Assembly: GCF_000424545.1 (NCBI RefSeq)
Contig: NZ_KE384206.1
Span: 128,022-192,021 of the forward strand
Source of the DNA: Butyrivibrio sp. NC3005
GTDB taxonomy: Bacteria > Bacillota > Clostridia > Lachnospirales > Lachnospiraceae
Length of the DNA: 64,000 bases
Direction: 5' to 3'
Every line of letters begins with the position of its first letter. Within the stretch, counting starts at the first letter, position 1. Positions 17,811-25,882 of this stretch are shown here, piece by piece. The position numbers and the translations under genes are program-made. The notes beneath the pieces were generated by a model. It saw nothing but the letters and a program-made list of their open reading frames with translations. It did not search any database and was not told the DNA's origin.

Positions 17811-18291
17811 CCACTTTCATATTGACTTTCAATATAACTGGATAAAGAAATACCGCAACAATTGATGTATATATTACTTCTGGCACAATAATATGAAGCA
17901 GATAATATCCAAATGCAAATCTAGATCTAAGCAAAAAGCTCAAAACATAGACCAGAAATCCGTAGCAAAAATCTACTCCTGTTATAACACCTAATGAAAA
18001 TAACATATTTTCTGGAAAATAGATTTTATGAAAAATTCCACTTAGAAATCCTGCATACATATATAAAATTGCATAAAATCCAATAAAATTTCCAAAGAAA
18101 ATATCCACTAACAATCCGCACACAAATCCAGCCAACAAACCATGTCTGTCACCACGCATAATACCTGATGAGACTGTAATTATAAGCAAACAATTCGGTA
18201 CTATATCTCCAAACCTAAAATAAGAAAAAACGGTTGTCTGAAGCAAATAACAAACAAGAATCATCAGAAAAGTTGCAAGAAATTTCCTCAT
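17773..18291 (-). CDS. mreD: Rod-shape protein MreD
   Basis: A 172-residue integral membrane protein with about five helices, the usual size of MreD, which joins MreC and the PBP2-RodA pair to MreB. Sequence conservation in this family is low; RMGD-type positions such as GIMRGDRHGLLAGFVCGLLVDIFFG fit, and the location between mreC and PBP2 is decisive. GGAGG lies six bases before the ATG. Its 3' end overlaps the PBP2 frame by up to 38 bp. Confidence 0.88.
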   Translation of the reverse strand: MRKFLATFLMILVCYLLQTTVFSYFRFGDIVPNCLLIITVSSGIMRGDRHGLLAGFVCGLLVDIFFGNFIGFYAILYMYAGFLSGIFHKIYFPENMLFSLGVITGVDFCYGFLVYVLSFLLRSRFAFGYYLLHIIVPEVIYTSIVAVFLYPVILKVNMKVDDIIQGSAKKFV

Positions 18292-18300
18292 ACATACCTC

Positions 18301-19299
18301 CTAGTTATTCTGTCTATTTTCTGCTTCATCACTACCAGATGATTCCTCGCTACTATTTTCATTTGAATTCTCGCTAGATTTTTTCTTATTAGTGTCAGGA
18401 ATAATAGAGTCAGTTTCTAATACTTCCTTATCCTCATTTACAGTCTGTTTAAGCGTTGTAATAACAAGAACTTCATCAAGATGTTCAAAGTCAACAGCTG
18501 GTGTAACAGTTCCAGATTTAGTCAGGTTATTTGAATCTGATTCAATCGTTGTAATATAACCTATTAATATTCCAGGAAGATACTTATCAGAAATATTTGA
18601 TGTAACTATTTTATCACTGACAGATACTCTATCCGAATCATCCTTAAGTTTAGAAAAGTTAATAACTCCTTTGGAATAGTTTTCAAGACTACCAGATACA
18701 ATTAAATTATCAGATGTAGTTAAAACTTTACCACTTACAGCAGAATTATCAGCAATTATAGTTGTAATCTTCGACCAATTCTTACCGATACTTGAAATTC
18801 TTCCTACAAGACCGCCATCTGCAATAATATTCATATTTACAGCCAAGCCGTCTTCTGTACCTTTGTTTATAATAAAACTGTGATACCAGTTGCCCGAATC
18901 CTTTGCAATGACTCTTGCTCCAACTTTTTTATAGGAAGAATACTTCGCATCAAGACTATACAGTTTTCTAAGTTCCTGAATTTCATACTGATCCTGCGCA
19001 AGCTGAGTATTTGCTTCCATTAAATCAGCAACCTGTTTTTTTAACTTATGATTTTCCTCTCGAAGCTTATCCATTGTAGTAAACTTCTCAGCCTGATGTG
19101 TCAAAAAGGTTCCAGCTACCGTAGCACCCTTTTGAAACGGCACAACAATTACACCAACAATTGTATTGGATACACCAGAAAAAATGTTGGTATTAATTGT
19201 TATCACAGCTAACACTATAGATAATGTTGTCAAAATAAAAAGGAGATATTTACCAGGAATGGTAAATTTCTCTCTTTCTCTTCTAATCACAGAACTCAT
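18301..19299 (-). CDS. mreC: Rod-shape protein MreC
   Basis: The 332-residue protein has a short cytoplasmic tail, one membrane helix (about 17-38), a coiled coil (about 70-112, LREENHKLKKQVADLMEAN) and the double beta-barrel that binds PBP2 (GARVIAKDSGNWYHSFIINKGTEDGL, VGRISSIGKNWSKITTIID-like). The last 45 residues are Ser/Glu/Asn-rich and probably disordered. The ATG directly follows the mreB stop codon with no gap, indicating coupled translation. Confidence 0.93.
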   Translation of the reverse strand: MSSVIRREREKFTIPGKYLLFILTTLSIVLAVITINTNIFSGVSNTIVGVIVVPFQKGATVAGTFLTHQAEKFTTMDKLREENHKLKKQVADLMEANTQLAQDQYEIQELRKLYSLDAKYSSYKKVGARVIAKDSGNWYHSFIINKGTEDGLAVNMNIIADGGLVGRISSIGKNWSKITTIIADNSAVSGKVLTTSDNLIVSGSLENYSKGVINFSKLKDDSDRVSVSDKIVTSNISDKYLPGILIGYITTIESDSNNLTKSGTVTPAVDFEHLDEVLVITTLKQTVNEDKEVLETDSIIPDTNKKKSSENSNENSSEESSGSDEAENRQNN

Positions 19300-20295
19300 T
19301 TACTCATCCCTTGCAAGTGATTTATATTGATCATCCTTGATTATCTTAGCCAATCCAAAAGTTACAGATTCAACTGGCTCCTCTGATATATTGACATTCA
19401 AACCGCATCCATTGCTAATCTGCTGTGCCAAATGGTATACCTGAGATGCTCCGCCAGTAAGGTAGAGACCATGCTTGTAAATATCAGCAGCAAGTTCTGG
19501 TGGTGTTTTCTCCAAAGTAGCTTTAATATTATCTAAAATAGTATCAAAGCTCTCTATAAGAGCATTATTTACAAGATCTGTTGGAATCTCACGTTCAATA
19601 GGAAGGCCTGTCACAATATCTCTACCATATACTACAGCCGGCTTATTTTCGTTTTCCAAATTTCTAAGTTCCATCTTAACATTTTCAGCTGTTTTAGAAC
19701 CAATCAAAAGACTATACTCTTTTCGAATTGCAGAACGAATAGAATCATCAAACTTACGTCCGCCAACTTTAATAAGCTTGCTGATAACAATTCCACCAAG
19801 TGACAATACAGAAATTTCAGTTGTGTCAAATCCAACATCCACAATAAGAACACCATTAGAATTCTGTACATCAACATCCATTCCAAGTCCGCCAGCAATA
19901 GACTTATCTACTACTTTAATTTTCTTTGCCTTAACATTACTATCACGAATCAAATCTGTGAAAGCTCGTGTTTCAACAGATGTAATATCATATGGTGTTG
20001 CAATATAATAATCAGCAGGCTTAACACTACCCTTCATTTCCTGAGTAATAAAGCGATTGATTAATATACCCATGTGCTTAATATCTGCAATGACGCCATT
20101 ACTAAGCGGATATGATACACGAATAGATTCCGGCGTTTTCTCATACATTTCGTATGCTTCATTACCAATTGCACGGATTGTTGATTTATTTTGAATAGCA
20201 ATCATATTTTTTTCAACGATTGTGCTATCAGTTGCTCTGTTATAAATTTTTATGGTACTTGTTCCCAGGTCAATACCAAATGCGTTATTAGCCAA
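19300..20295 (-). CDS. mreB: Actin-like rod-shape protein MreB
   Basis: MreB forms membrane-bound filaments that orient side-wall synthesis. The 331-residue protein has the actin-fold motifs: FGIDLGTSTIKIY (phosphate 1), VLIVDVGFDTTEISVLSLGG (phosphate 2) and YLTGGASQVYHL (adenosine). The sequence departs somewhat from typical MreB (for example NRATDSTIVEKNMIAIQNKS), so an Mbl/MreBH-type paralogue is possible. The start is TTG: GGAGG lies six bases upstream and no ATG is available nearby. Genes mreC, mreD, PBP2 and rodA follow on the same strand. Confidence 0.92.
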   Translation of the reverse strand: MANNAFGIDLGTSTIKIYNRATDSTIVEKNMIAIQNKSTIRAIGNEAYEMYEKTPESIRVSYPLSNGVIADIKHMGILINRFITQEMKGSVKPADYYIATPYDITSVETRAFTDLIRDSNVKAKKIKVVDKSIAGGLGMDVDVQNSNGVLIVDVGFDTTEISVLSLGGIVISKLIKVGGRKFDDSIRSAIRKEYSLLIGSKTAENVKMELRNLENENKPAVVYGRDIVTGLPIEREIPTDLVNNALIESFDTILDNIKATLEKTPPELAADIYKHGLYLTGGASQVYHLAQQISNGCGLNVNISEEPVESVTFGLAKIIKDDQYKSLARDE

Positions 20296-20318
20296 AGTGG
20301 ACCTCCTGTAATTATGAT

Positions 20319-21044
20319 TTAATTAAAATCAAGCAATTTATTTTCCCTAAAGCTTATATATTTGTTATCTCCAATAATTATATGATCTTGGAGTATAATT
20401 CCAAGCTCTTTTCCAAGTGTGCTTATGCGTTTTGTAATTTTGCAATCTGCGTTGGACGGAGTGGGATCTCCGCTGGGATGATTATGTAAAAGAATAATAG
20501 AAACCGCTCCTGCCCGTAATGCAAATTGAAAAATATCACGCGGTTCTATTAGACATCTGTCAGCAGTTCCTTGATATATCACCTTATCACTTTTTAGCTC
20601 CAAGTGGGTTCCTAGCGACAGAATACGAAGCTGTTCTCTTTCTTCATGGCGCATCATTTCCATATAATGCTTTGCCACAGTCGTCGGATTATTACAACAT
20701 AATCTATCATTTTTGCTTGAAACAGACATTCTCCTCGCAATCTCACCTATAGCCTTCAACTGGATAGCTTTAACTTCACCAATACCATTAATCTCACATA
20801 ACTCTTTCACAGAAAGATGATGAAGTCCATTTAATCCCTTTTCATAGATACTTCCCCTTTTTAAGACTTCCTGACCAATCTCCATCGGAGTAGAGTTCAA
20901 AGTCCCACACCGTATTAAAACAGCAAGAAGTTCTGCATCTGTTAAAGTTTCAGGTCCATATTTTCGAAAACGTTCAAAAGGTAGAGCCTCAATACTTGCG
21001 CTCCCATCCTGAAGCATATTTGAAAGTGATTTTTTATGACTCAA
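20319..21044 (-). CDS. radC: RadC/JAB-domain protein
   Basis: A 241-residue RadC protein with a helix-hairpin-helix region (LTDAELLAVLIRCG, CEINGIGEVKAIQLKA) and a C-terminal JAMM metal site HNHPSGDPTPSNAD, with H187, H189, S191 and D200. The biochemical role of RadC is not settled; its position directly before mreB is conserved in Firmicutes. Translation begins at TTG (21042-21044) six bases after GGAGG. That GGAGG is partly held in a hairpin (21053-21085). Confidence 0.9.
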   Translation of the reverse strand: MSHKKSLSNMLQDGSASIEALPFERFRKYGPETLTDAELLAVLIRCGTLNSTPMEIGQEVLKRGSIYEKGLNGLHHLSVKELCEINGIGEVKAIQLKAIGEIARRMSVSSKNDRLCCNNPTTVAKHYMEMMRHEEREQLRILSLGTHLELKSDKVIYQGTADRCLIEPRDIFQFALRAGAVSIILLHNHPSGDPTPSNADCKITKRISTLGKELGIILQDHIIIGDNKYISFRENKLLDFN

Positions 21045-21052
21045 ACTTTTCC

Positions 21053-21085
21053 TCCTACTATCAAAAGCCTCTCCGGACAGTAGGA
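21053..21085 (-). promoter_or_regulatory. Hairpin covering the radC ribosome-binding site
   Basis: On the minus strand TCCTACT (79-85 in the last two digits) pairs perfectly over 7 bp with AGTAGGA (21053-21059), which is the 5' part of the AGTAGGAGG Shine-Dalgarno sequence of radC. The 19-base loop contains a further CCGG. Closed, it would mask ribosome access to a TTG start. Confidence 0.55.
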
Positions 21086-21175
21086 ATCAAACAATAATTT
21101 CCCCATGTTTCTATATTTTACTACAAAAAAAATTTACTGTATAGTTTTTTGGAAAAAAACCTATATAGAAAAATA

Positions 21176-22483
21176 TCATTTGTTTTTCAAATTGACAGTA
21201 TCTATAACACCTTTATCCTTAAGAGCCTGAACCGTCTTTAAAATACCATACTTTGCATGAGGAAATGTAAGTCCTCCTTGAAAATATACAGCATAAGGAG
21301 GCTTTAGCGGACCATCGGCTGATAATTCAATTGATGAACCGGAAACAAAATTACCGGCTGCCATAATAACATTTGAATCATATCCAGGCATTGGCCATGG
21401 TTCTGGAGTTACAAAACTATCTACTGGAGAACCCGATTGAATACCTTCGCAAAATCCAACAAGTCCATCTTCTGTTCCAAAAGTAATAGCCTGAATAATA
21501 TCAAAACGATCTTCTGTTGCGTTAGGAAGACACGAATATCCCAGTCTTTCATAAAGATTTGCTGCAAAAATAGCTCCCTTAAGCGCTGATGCAACTACTA
21601 TAGGTGCAAGGAATAATCCCTGATAAAACTGCGGAAGAATACCAAGCGAGGCCCCAACTTCTTTACCCAATCCAGGACTAGTAAGACGATACGCTGCATT
21701 TTCTACACATTCTTTCTTACCCGCAATATATCCACCAATAGGTGCAAGTCCGCCGCCAGGGTTCTTGATAAGAGATCCTACTACCATATCAGCACCTACA
21801 TCTGTAGGCTCTATAGTTTCAACAAATTCCCCATAACAGTTATCGACCATAACCAAAACGTCAGGTCTTCTTTCTTTTATGAAGCTAATAAGTTCGCCAA
21901 TTCTCTCAACAGAAAGTGTAGGTCTTGTTTGATATCCTTTCGATCGCTGGATTGTCACAAGTTTTGTTTTGGAATTAAGAGCCTTCTCAATTCCATCGTA
22001 ATCAAAACCTCCATCTTCTAAAAGATCTACCTGTTTGTATGAAATACCGTATTCAGCAAGAGAACCCTTTGAAGGACGTATTCCGATAACTTCTTCCAAA
22101 GTATCATATGGTTTTCCGACTGGAGAAAGAAGCTCATCGCCTGGTCTAAGATTACTCATAAGAGCAAGTGCAAGTGCATGTGTTCCACATGTTATCTGCG
22201 GTCTTACAAGTGCATCTTCAGTATGAAAAATATCTGCATATACCTTTTCTAAAGTATCACGACCAAGATCATTATAACCATAACCTGTTGTTCCCATAAG
22301 ACAAGCTTCTTGAACCTGAGCTTTTTGCATAGCATTTATAACCTTAAGCTGATTATACTCTGCCACCTGATCAATTCTCTCAAAGCGCTCTTTTAAAGAG
22401 TTGCAAATCATTTCTCCATATTCATATACATCAGCAGAAATACCCATTTTCTCGAACATCTTTGCTTTATTAAATTCTGACAT
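21176..22483 (-). CDS. PLP enzyme, methionine gamma-lyase family (aluminium-resistance type)
   Basis: The 435-residue protein is a fold-type I PLP enzyme of the YnbB/aluminium-resistance branch of the Cys/Met metabolism family. Visible landmarks are RPQITCGTHALALALMSNLRPGDELLSP, VMVDNCYGEFVETIEPTDVGADMVVGSLIKNPGGG, where the lysine of SLIKN is the PLP Schiff-base residue, and GLGKEVGASLG. Substrate is not established for this branch; annotation as methionine gamma-lyase is by homology. AAGGAAGTG before the second ATG puts the start at 22483, not 22507. It precedes miaA, a pairing also seen near hfq/miaA loci in other Firmicutes. Confidence 0.88.
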   Translation of the reverse strand: MSEFNKAKMFEKMGISADVYEYGEMICNSLKERFERIDQVAEYNQLKVINAMQKAQVQEACLMGTTGYGYNDLGRDTLEKVYADIFHTEDALVRPQITCGTHALALALMSNLRPGDELLSPVGKPYDTLEEVIGIRPSKGSLAEYGISYKQVDLLEDGGFDYDGIEKALNSKTKLVTIQRSKGYQTRPTLSVERIGELISFIKERRPDVLVMVDNCYGEFVETIEPTDVGADMVVGSLIKNPGGGLAPIGGYIAGKKECVENAAYRLTSPGLGKEVGASLGILPQFYQGLFLAPIVVASALKGAIFAANLYERLGYSCLPNATEDRFDIIQAITFGTEDGLVGFCEGIQSGSPVDSFVTPEPWPMPGYDSNVIMAAGNFVSGSSIELSADGPLKPPYAVYFQGGLTFPHAKYGILKTVQALKDKGVIDTVNLKNK

Positions 22484-22526
22484 ATAATTCACTTCCTTAT
22501 TATACAAATTAAAACAAAACTATAAT

Positions 22527-23456
22527 TCACCAGTTTAATTTAGAACATATAGCTTTAAGCACAAGCGCATCTTCTCTATTATAAGCCTTCTTGTCAAGCC
22601 ATATTACATCTTTTTCTCTTCTAAACCATGTAAGCTGTCTTTTGGCAAAATGTCTTGTATTTCTTTTTATAAGATAAATTGCATTTTCAAGATTTGTCTT
22701 GCCATCTAAATAAGACATTACTTCACGATATCCAAGCCCCTGCATAGAGGTCATATCATTAGTAACTCCAAGTTTCTTAAGATTTTGGCATTCCTCTACC
22801 AGACCATTTTTTATCATCTCATCAATTCTAACTTCAATTCTTCTATAAAGTTCGTCTCTATCATCAGTTAGAACAAAATATCTGAAATCGTAAGGCGATG
22901 TGCGTTCATGCTGCTCTTTATTATGCTCTGAAATTTTCTTTCCGGTTTTCTCAAAATACTCAAGTGCTCTTATAACTCGTTTAACATTTCCCTCTGGAAT
23001 AGCCTTTGCTGACTCAGGATCAACCATAGATAATCTCTCATGCAAAACAGAGGCACCTTCAGTTAGCGCAATCTGCTCTAATCCTTTTCTAAAAGAAGTA
23101 TCAGCATCAGTCTGAGTAAAATCTATATCATACAATACAGCCTGAATATAAAAACCTGTTCCACCCACAAGAATAGGAATATGCCCATTTTGATAGATCC
23201 TTTTCATAGCTTCTTTTACTTTTTTCTGAAAAAGAACAACATTAAATTCTTCAGTAGGCTCTAATATATCAATCAAATAATGAGTTACGCCTTCCATTTT
23301 CTCAGGTGAAATTTTATCTGTTCCTATATCCATGTGTTTATATACCTGCATAGAATCAGCAGAAATAATCTCTCCTCCGATTTTCTTTGCAAGTTCTATA
23401 GACAATTTTGATTTACCAACAGCAGTTGGTCCCGTTAAAATAACCAGTTTATTCAT
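22527..23456 (-). CDS. miaA: tRNA dimethylallyltransferase
   Basis: MiaA transfers a dimethylallyl group to A37 of tRNAs that read UNN codons. The 309-residue protein starts MNKLVILTGPTAVGKSKLS with a P-loop at 8-15, then GGEIISADSMQVYKHMDIGTDK and VGGTGFYIQAVLYDIDF. The end, NLENAIYLIKRNTRHFAKRQLTWFRREKDVIW, is the family signature. The start overlaps the mutL stop region; TTG at 23462 would add two residues. It supplies the substrate of MiaB, encoded 5 kb upstream on the same strand. Confidence 0.95.
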   Translation of the reverse strand: MNKLVILTGPTAVGKSKLSIELAKKIGGEIISADSMQVYKHMDIGTDKISPEKMEGVTHYLIDILEPTEEFNVVLFQKKVKEAMKRIYQNGHIPILVGGTGFYIQAVLYDIDFTQTDADTSFRKGLEQIALTEGASVLHERLSMVDPESAKAIPEGNVKRVIRALEYFEKTGKKISEHNKEQHERTSPYDFRYFVLTDDRDELYRRIEVRIDEMIKNGLVEECQNLKKLGVTNDMTSMQGLGYREVMSYLDGKTNLENAIYLIKRNTRHFAKRQLTWFRREKDVIWLDKKAYNREDALVLKAICSKLNW

Positions 23457-23458
23457 AC

Positions 23459-25846
23459 TCAATCCACAACGCGCTTAAAACGCTTTTCAAGTTCATATTT
23501 ACTCATCGAAATAATTGTCGGTCTTCCGTGTGGACAATTATAAGGATTTTCCAAAGTCAAAAGTTCATCAATAAGTGCTTCCATCTCTTGAACAGACATT
23601 CTCATATTTCCTTTCACAGAAGCTTTACAGGCCATGCTGGCAATCTTGTAATAAATTACATTAGGCTCTCTATGTCCACTATCATGACTCATTTCTCCTA
23701 ATATATCTAAAAACATCTCTTTTGCATTATCACATCCAAACAAATCCTGAGGAATCGCCCTCATAGCATACTCTTTTCCTCCAAAATGATCTATTTGAAA
23801 ACCAAGATTAGAAAAATAATCTTCAAATTCAAGATATATCTCTTCCTCCTGTGCAGAAAAAGTCATAATTACAGGAGGATTAACCATCTGACTACAAACA
23901 TTCTTATTTTTAAAAGAAGCCATCATGTGCTCAAAATTCACCTTTTCATGAGCCGCATGCTGGTCAACAACATACAATTTATCCTTGAATTCAAGAATCC
24001 AATAAGTGTTGAAAACCTGGCCAATAATCTTGTACTGCCTTCTGTTATCGCTCGTGAGCATCTTTTCTTCTTCATCGAAAAGCTTCATTTGAACAGGCTT
24101 TTCAACAAATGTGGTCGCACTCTTCTTTAAAATAGGCGAAGAATACTCAGATATATTGTCAAGAGGTTGTCCTATCACTTTCCCTGTAAAATTACTGTTT
24201 TCAGGAGAATTCTCTTTATTATCAGATGCTTCTTCTAAGGAAGATAACAAATCTCCATCCCTATTAGATTCTTCTAGACCTTCTTTGTTTTCATAAGCTG
24301 CTTTAACTTCTGTTAAATTGGCAGTATCTGTAACATTTATAAACTCGCTTCTATTTTCATCATTTTTAATAATCGTATTATCTTTATCAGATTCAAATAA
24401 AAACAATTCTGTTTTGTTAGGCAAAGAATTATCATCTGTATCTTTTTTATTTGACCAAATAGGATTTATATCATTATCTTCAATCCTAACCGGCTTAATA
24501 TCGACATTTTCAGCAAATACAGGTTTGCTTTCTTTTTTTTGCTGCTCAGTAAAGCGAGAAGTTTCAAATGGTTCAGCTGATTTTTCTTTTACCTGATTAT
24601 TTTTAATTTCTGAAAAATCTTCTTCATTTTTAACATAATCATTAGTAAAACCGCCACCAATCTGTTTTCCGCTTAATTCAAATTCGCCATGAAAACTTCC
24701 TGGAGCCTTTTTATCAACATGATACGTTCCATTTTTCTTAAATTCAGATTCAGTACCAAAAAAATCAATGCTTCCATCTGGATTTATCTTAGCCTTCTTA
24801 CTAAGCGCAGCTACTTTCAAATCTTCTTCTTCATCACGAAGCGCCTCTGGAATCATTTCATGATTTCTCAAAGTTTCATCAACATGAATCCTTATAAATT
24901 CAAACAATTCATGTTGATTTTGAAACTTTATCTCCATCTTGGATGGGTGAACATTAACATCAATCTGATCTGGATCCAGCCTAAAATGCAAAACACAAAA
25001 TGGAAACTTATGCTGCATCAAATACTGTTTGTATCCTTCTTCGATTGCTTTAGACATTACCCTATCTTTAATATAACGACCATTCACAAAGAATATCTCA
25101 TAATTACGATTAGACCTGTTAATGGAAGGTTCTCCAAGATATCCTTCCATCACAATGCCGCAAGATTCAACCTTTATTGGAACAAGTGCCATTGAAACAT
25201 CTCTACCATAAATTCGATATATAAGTTCTTTCAAATCACCATTACCATTTGTATGAAAACGGTCGTCTTTATTATTGATGAAATGAAAAGAAACATTTGG
25301 ATTATCCAGCGCCAAGTGTTCCATAAGATCAGCTACATAACTTGCTTCAGTACGTGCTGATTTCAGGAACTTTTTTCGGACTGGTGTATTAAAAAAGAGA
25401 TTTCTTACAATGATAGTCGTTCCCTTTGGTGCTCCAACTTCTTCACACTCTTTTTCTTCTCCACCTTCAATAATATATCTTGTTCCTGTTAAAGACTTAG
25501 AAGTCTTGGTAATCATTTCAACCATAGCAACAGATGCTATACTTGAAAGTGCCTCCCCTCTAAATCCTAGAGTATTTAGGGTAAAGAGATCCTCTATTCT
25601 TTCAAGTTTGCTCGTTGCATGACGCAAAAAAGCTTTTTTTATCTGACTTTCTTCGATTCCATCACCGTTATCCGTAATCCTGATAAAATCAATTCCGCCA
25701 TTATGTATTTCAACTGTAATCGCAGTAGCACCTGCATCCATTGCATTTTCTACCAGCTCCTTAACAACACTGCTAGGTCTTTCTACAACCTCACCGGCCG
25801 CAATCTGATCAACTGTGTTTTTATCGAGAATATGTATTTCAGCCAT
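23459..25846 (-). CDS. mutL: DNA mismatch repair protein MutL (endonuclease type)
   Basis: The 795-residue protein has the GHKL ATPase domain (LVENAMDAGAT, DNGDGI, TLGFRGEALSSI), a very long acidic linker (about 360-600) and a C-terminal domain. The latter carries DQHAAHEKVNFE, which fits the DQHA(x)2E(x)4E metal site, plus ACKASVKG and CPHGRP; this marks a nicking MutL as in Bacillus, consistent with the absence of MutH. AAGGAG six bases before the ATG puts the start at 25846 rather than 25876. It follows mutS by 36 bp. Confidence 0.96.
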   Translation of the reverse strand: MAEIHILDKNTVDQIAAGEVVERPSSVVKELVENAMDAGATAITVEIHNGGIDFIRITDNGDGIEESQIKKAFLRHATSKLERIEDLFTLNTLGFRGEALSSIASVAMVEMITKTSKSLTGTRYIIEGGEEKECEEVGAPKGTTIIVRNLFFNTPVRKKFLKSARTEASYVADLMEHLALDNPNVSFHFINNKDDRFHTNGNGDLKELIYRIYGRDVSMALVPIKVESCGIVMEGYLGEPSINRSNRNYEIFFVNGRYIKDRVMSKAIEEGYKQYLMQHKFPFCVLHFRLDPDQIDVNVHPSKMEIKFQNQHELFEFIRIHVDETLRNHEMIPEALRDEEEDLKVAALSKKAKINPDGSIDFFGTESEFKKNGTYHVDKKAPGSFHGEFELSGKQIGGGFTNDYVKNEEDFSEIKNNQVKEKSAEPFETSRFTEQQKKESKPVFAENVDIKPVRIEDNDINPIWSNKKDTDDNSLPNKTELFLFESDKDNTIIKNDENRSEFINVTDTANLTEVKAAYENKEGLEESNRDGDLLSSLEEASDNKENSPENSNFTGKVIGQPLDNISEYSSPILKKSATTFVEKPVQMKLFDEEEKMLTSDNRRQYKIIGQVFNTYWILEFKDKLYVVDQHAAHEKVNFEHMMASFKNKNVCSQMVNPPVIMTFSAQEEEIYLEFEDYFSNLGFQIDHFGGKEYAMRAIPQDLFGCDNAKEMFLDILGEMSHDSGHREPNVIYYKIASMACKASVKGNMRMSVQEMEALIDELLTLENPYNCPHGRPTIISMSKYELEKRFKRVVD

Positions 25847-25882
25847 GTGCAACTCCTTATAGGTGTAAGATGTCAATAACTA

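Noticed and set aside
24689-25195. A 168-codon plus-strand frame
   Set aside because: Antisense to the well supported mutL gene; composition and lack of a ribosome site mark it as a shadow.
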